Shown: positions 63,451 through 64,000 of the stretch, in pieces
How the letters are laid out: the number at the start of each line of letters is the position of its first letter
Numbering within the stretch: position 1 is the first letter of the stretch
NCBI RefSeq assembly: GCF_014635825.1
Contig: NZ_BMDO01000007.1
Coordinates: 124,001-188,000, forward strand
Length of the DNA: 64,000 nt
Direction of reading: 5' to 3'
Source: Mucilaginibacter galii
Lineage (GTDB): Bacteria > Bacteroidota > Bacteroidia > Sphingobacteriales > Sphingobacteriaceae
The notes under the pieces: model-generated
Seen by the model: the letters and a program-made list of their open reading frames with translations, nothing else
The model's database searches: none
Told to the model about the DNA's origin: nothing
Position numbers and translations under genes: made by a program

Positions 63451-64000
63451 ATGGCGTGGTTTAAGAGAGAATCTAAAGGAATTACTACTTCTACCGAAGA
63501 TAAAAAAGAGGCCCCGGATGGCGTCTGGAATAAGTGCCCTAATTGTAAAAGACCGCTACACTACACCGAGCAAGTTGAAAACCAGTACGTTTGCCATTAC
63601 TGCGGCTTTCATTTGCGTATAGGTTCAAAAGAATACTTTTCGGTATTGTTTGACAACAATGAATTTACCGAACTATTTGCCAACCTGCGTTCTGGCGATC
63701 CGCTTGAATTTGAAGATACCAAAAAATATAAAGACCGTTTAAAAGACACCATTGCCAAAACTGGCCTTAATGATGCCATACGCGCAGCACATGGTTTAGT
63801 AGACGGCCAGCCTTTGATGGTAGCCTGTATGGATTTTAGCTTTATCGGCGGATCGATGGGATCGGTAGTGGGCGAAAAAATTGCCCGTTCTATTGATTAT
63901 AGCATCGCTAACAAAGTACCGTTCCTCATGATCTCCAAATCGGGTGGTGCCCGTATGATGGAGGCTGCGTTTTCATTAATGCAAATGGCCAAAACATCGG
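63451..64000 (+). CDS. accD: Acetyl-CoA carboxylase carboxyltransferase beta subunit, partial
   Basis: The gene runs off the end of the window; about 183 residues are visible. The start is ATG 63451 ([10 protein letters not shown]), with an in-frame ATG at 63436 as a less likely alternative. The N-terminal zinc ribbon has Cys pairs in [10 protein letters not shown] and [10 protein letters not shown], and the crotonase-like carboxyltransferase region begins later ([14 protein letters not shown]). It transfers carboxyl from biotin to acetyl-CoA in fatty-acid synthesis with AccA. It is divergent from fbaA, and they share an intergenic region with an operator-like palindrome. Confidence 0.93.
   Translation, partial: MAWFKRESKGITTSTEDKKEAPDGVWNKCPNCKRPLHYTEQVENQYVCHYCGFHLRIGSKEYFSVLFDNNEFTELFANLRSGDPLEFEDTKKYKDRLKDTIAKTGLNDAIRAAHGLVDGQPLMVACMDFSFIGGSMGSVVGEKIARSIDYSIANKVPFLMISKSGGARMMEAAFSLMQMAKTS

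Overview
The window reads as chromosomal DNA from a member of the Bacteroidota, most likely the family Sphingobacteriaceae (a Mucilaginibacter- or Pedobacter-like genome; this is an inference from gene content). The evidence is: a PorP/SprF-type protein next to a giant protein with a type IX secretion (T9SS) type B C-terminal domain; a YpdA-type bacillithiol disulfide reductase; several promoters of the TAnnTTTG type; genes that generally lack Shine-Dalgarno sequences; and moderate GC that drops visibly in the polysaccharide cluster. No insertion sequence, prophage or CRISPR array was found.

Layout. 0.1-4.1 kb: small metabolic and hypothetical genes. 4.1-7.4 kb (minus): the translation operon thrS-infC-rpmI-rplT. 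7.6-9.7 kb (minus): an Atg22/UMF1-like MFS transporter and a LutA-like Fe-S protein. 9.9-15.8 kb (plus): a mutagenesis cassette of one unknown small gene followed by imuA, imuB and dnaE2, closed by a bidirectional terminator and a tRNA-Leu(UAG). 16.1-34.8 kb (mainly minus): a complete Wzx/Wzy-type exopolysaccharide or capsule locus with initiating transferase, sugar dehydrogenase, Wza, Wzc, an FdtA/FdtA/FdtC/FdtB amino-sugar module, Wzx, Wzy, glycosyltransferases, acyltransferase and epimerase. A RemB/Wzi-like outer-membrane gene is embedded on the opposite strand. 35.0-38.8 kb: two BadF-type GlcNAc-kinase homologues flanking a Nudix-type regulator, the second co-transcribed with gapA. 38.9-42.1 kb: argB-proC and an aspartate kinase. 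42.1-53.9 kb: VOC protein, Crp-family regulator, S9 peptidase, gpmA, acetate transporter, OmpA protein, an operon with metZ, and an SpmA/SpmB-like fusion. 54.0-60.6 kb: a 1851-residue PKD/T9SS protein with its PorP partner. 60.7-64 kb: OsmC, GNAT, iron-permease-like gene, class II aldolase and the first part of accD, which runs off the end.

Two regulatory systems stand out. (1) The thrS leader carries two hairpins 48 nt apart. Their stems are 6 bp with one compensatory base-pair change, and both loops contain GUUGUAG, which resembles a tRNA-Thr(UGU) anticodon loop. The second hairpin contains the thrS AUG. This looks like an independently evolved or highly diverged ThrRS autoregulatory operator. 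(2) The palindrome GTGTAATTTTTACAC occurs identically upstream of the kinase2-gapA operon and of the fructose-bisphosphate aldolase gene, and with 13/15 identity upstream of kinase1. Its distances to the predicted -7 boxes are 41, 51 and 31 nt, one helical turn apart. The Nudix-winged-helix regulator lies between the two kinases and has lost key Nudix catalytic residues. The second kinase has lost its N-terminal phosphate-binding motif. Together these suggest a sugar-sensing regulon controlling lower glycolysis.
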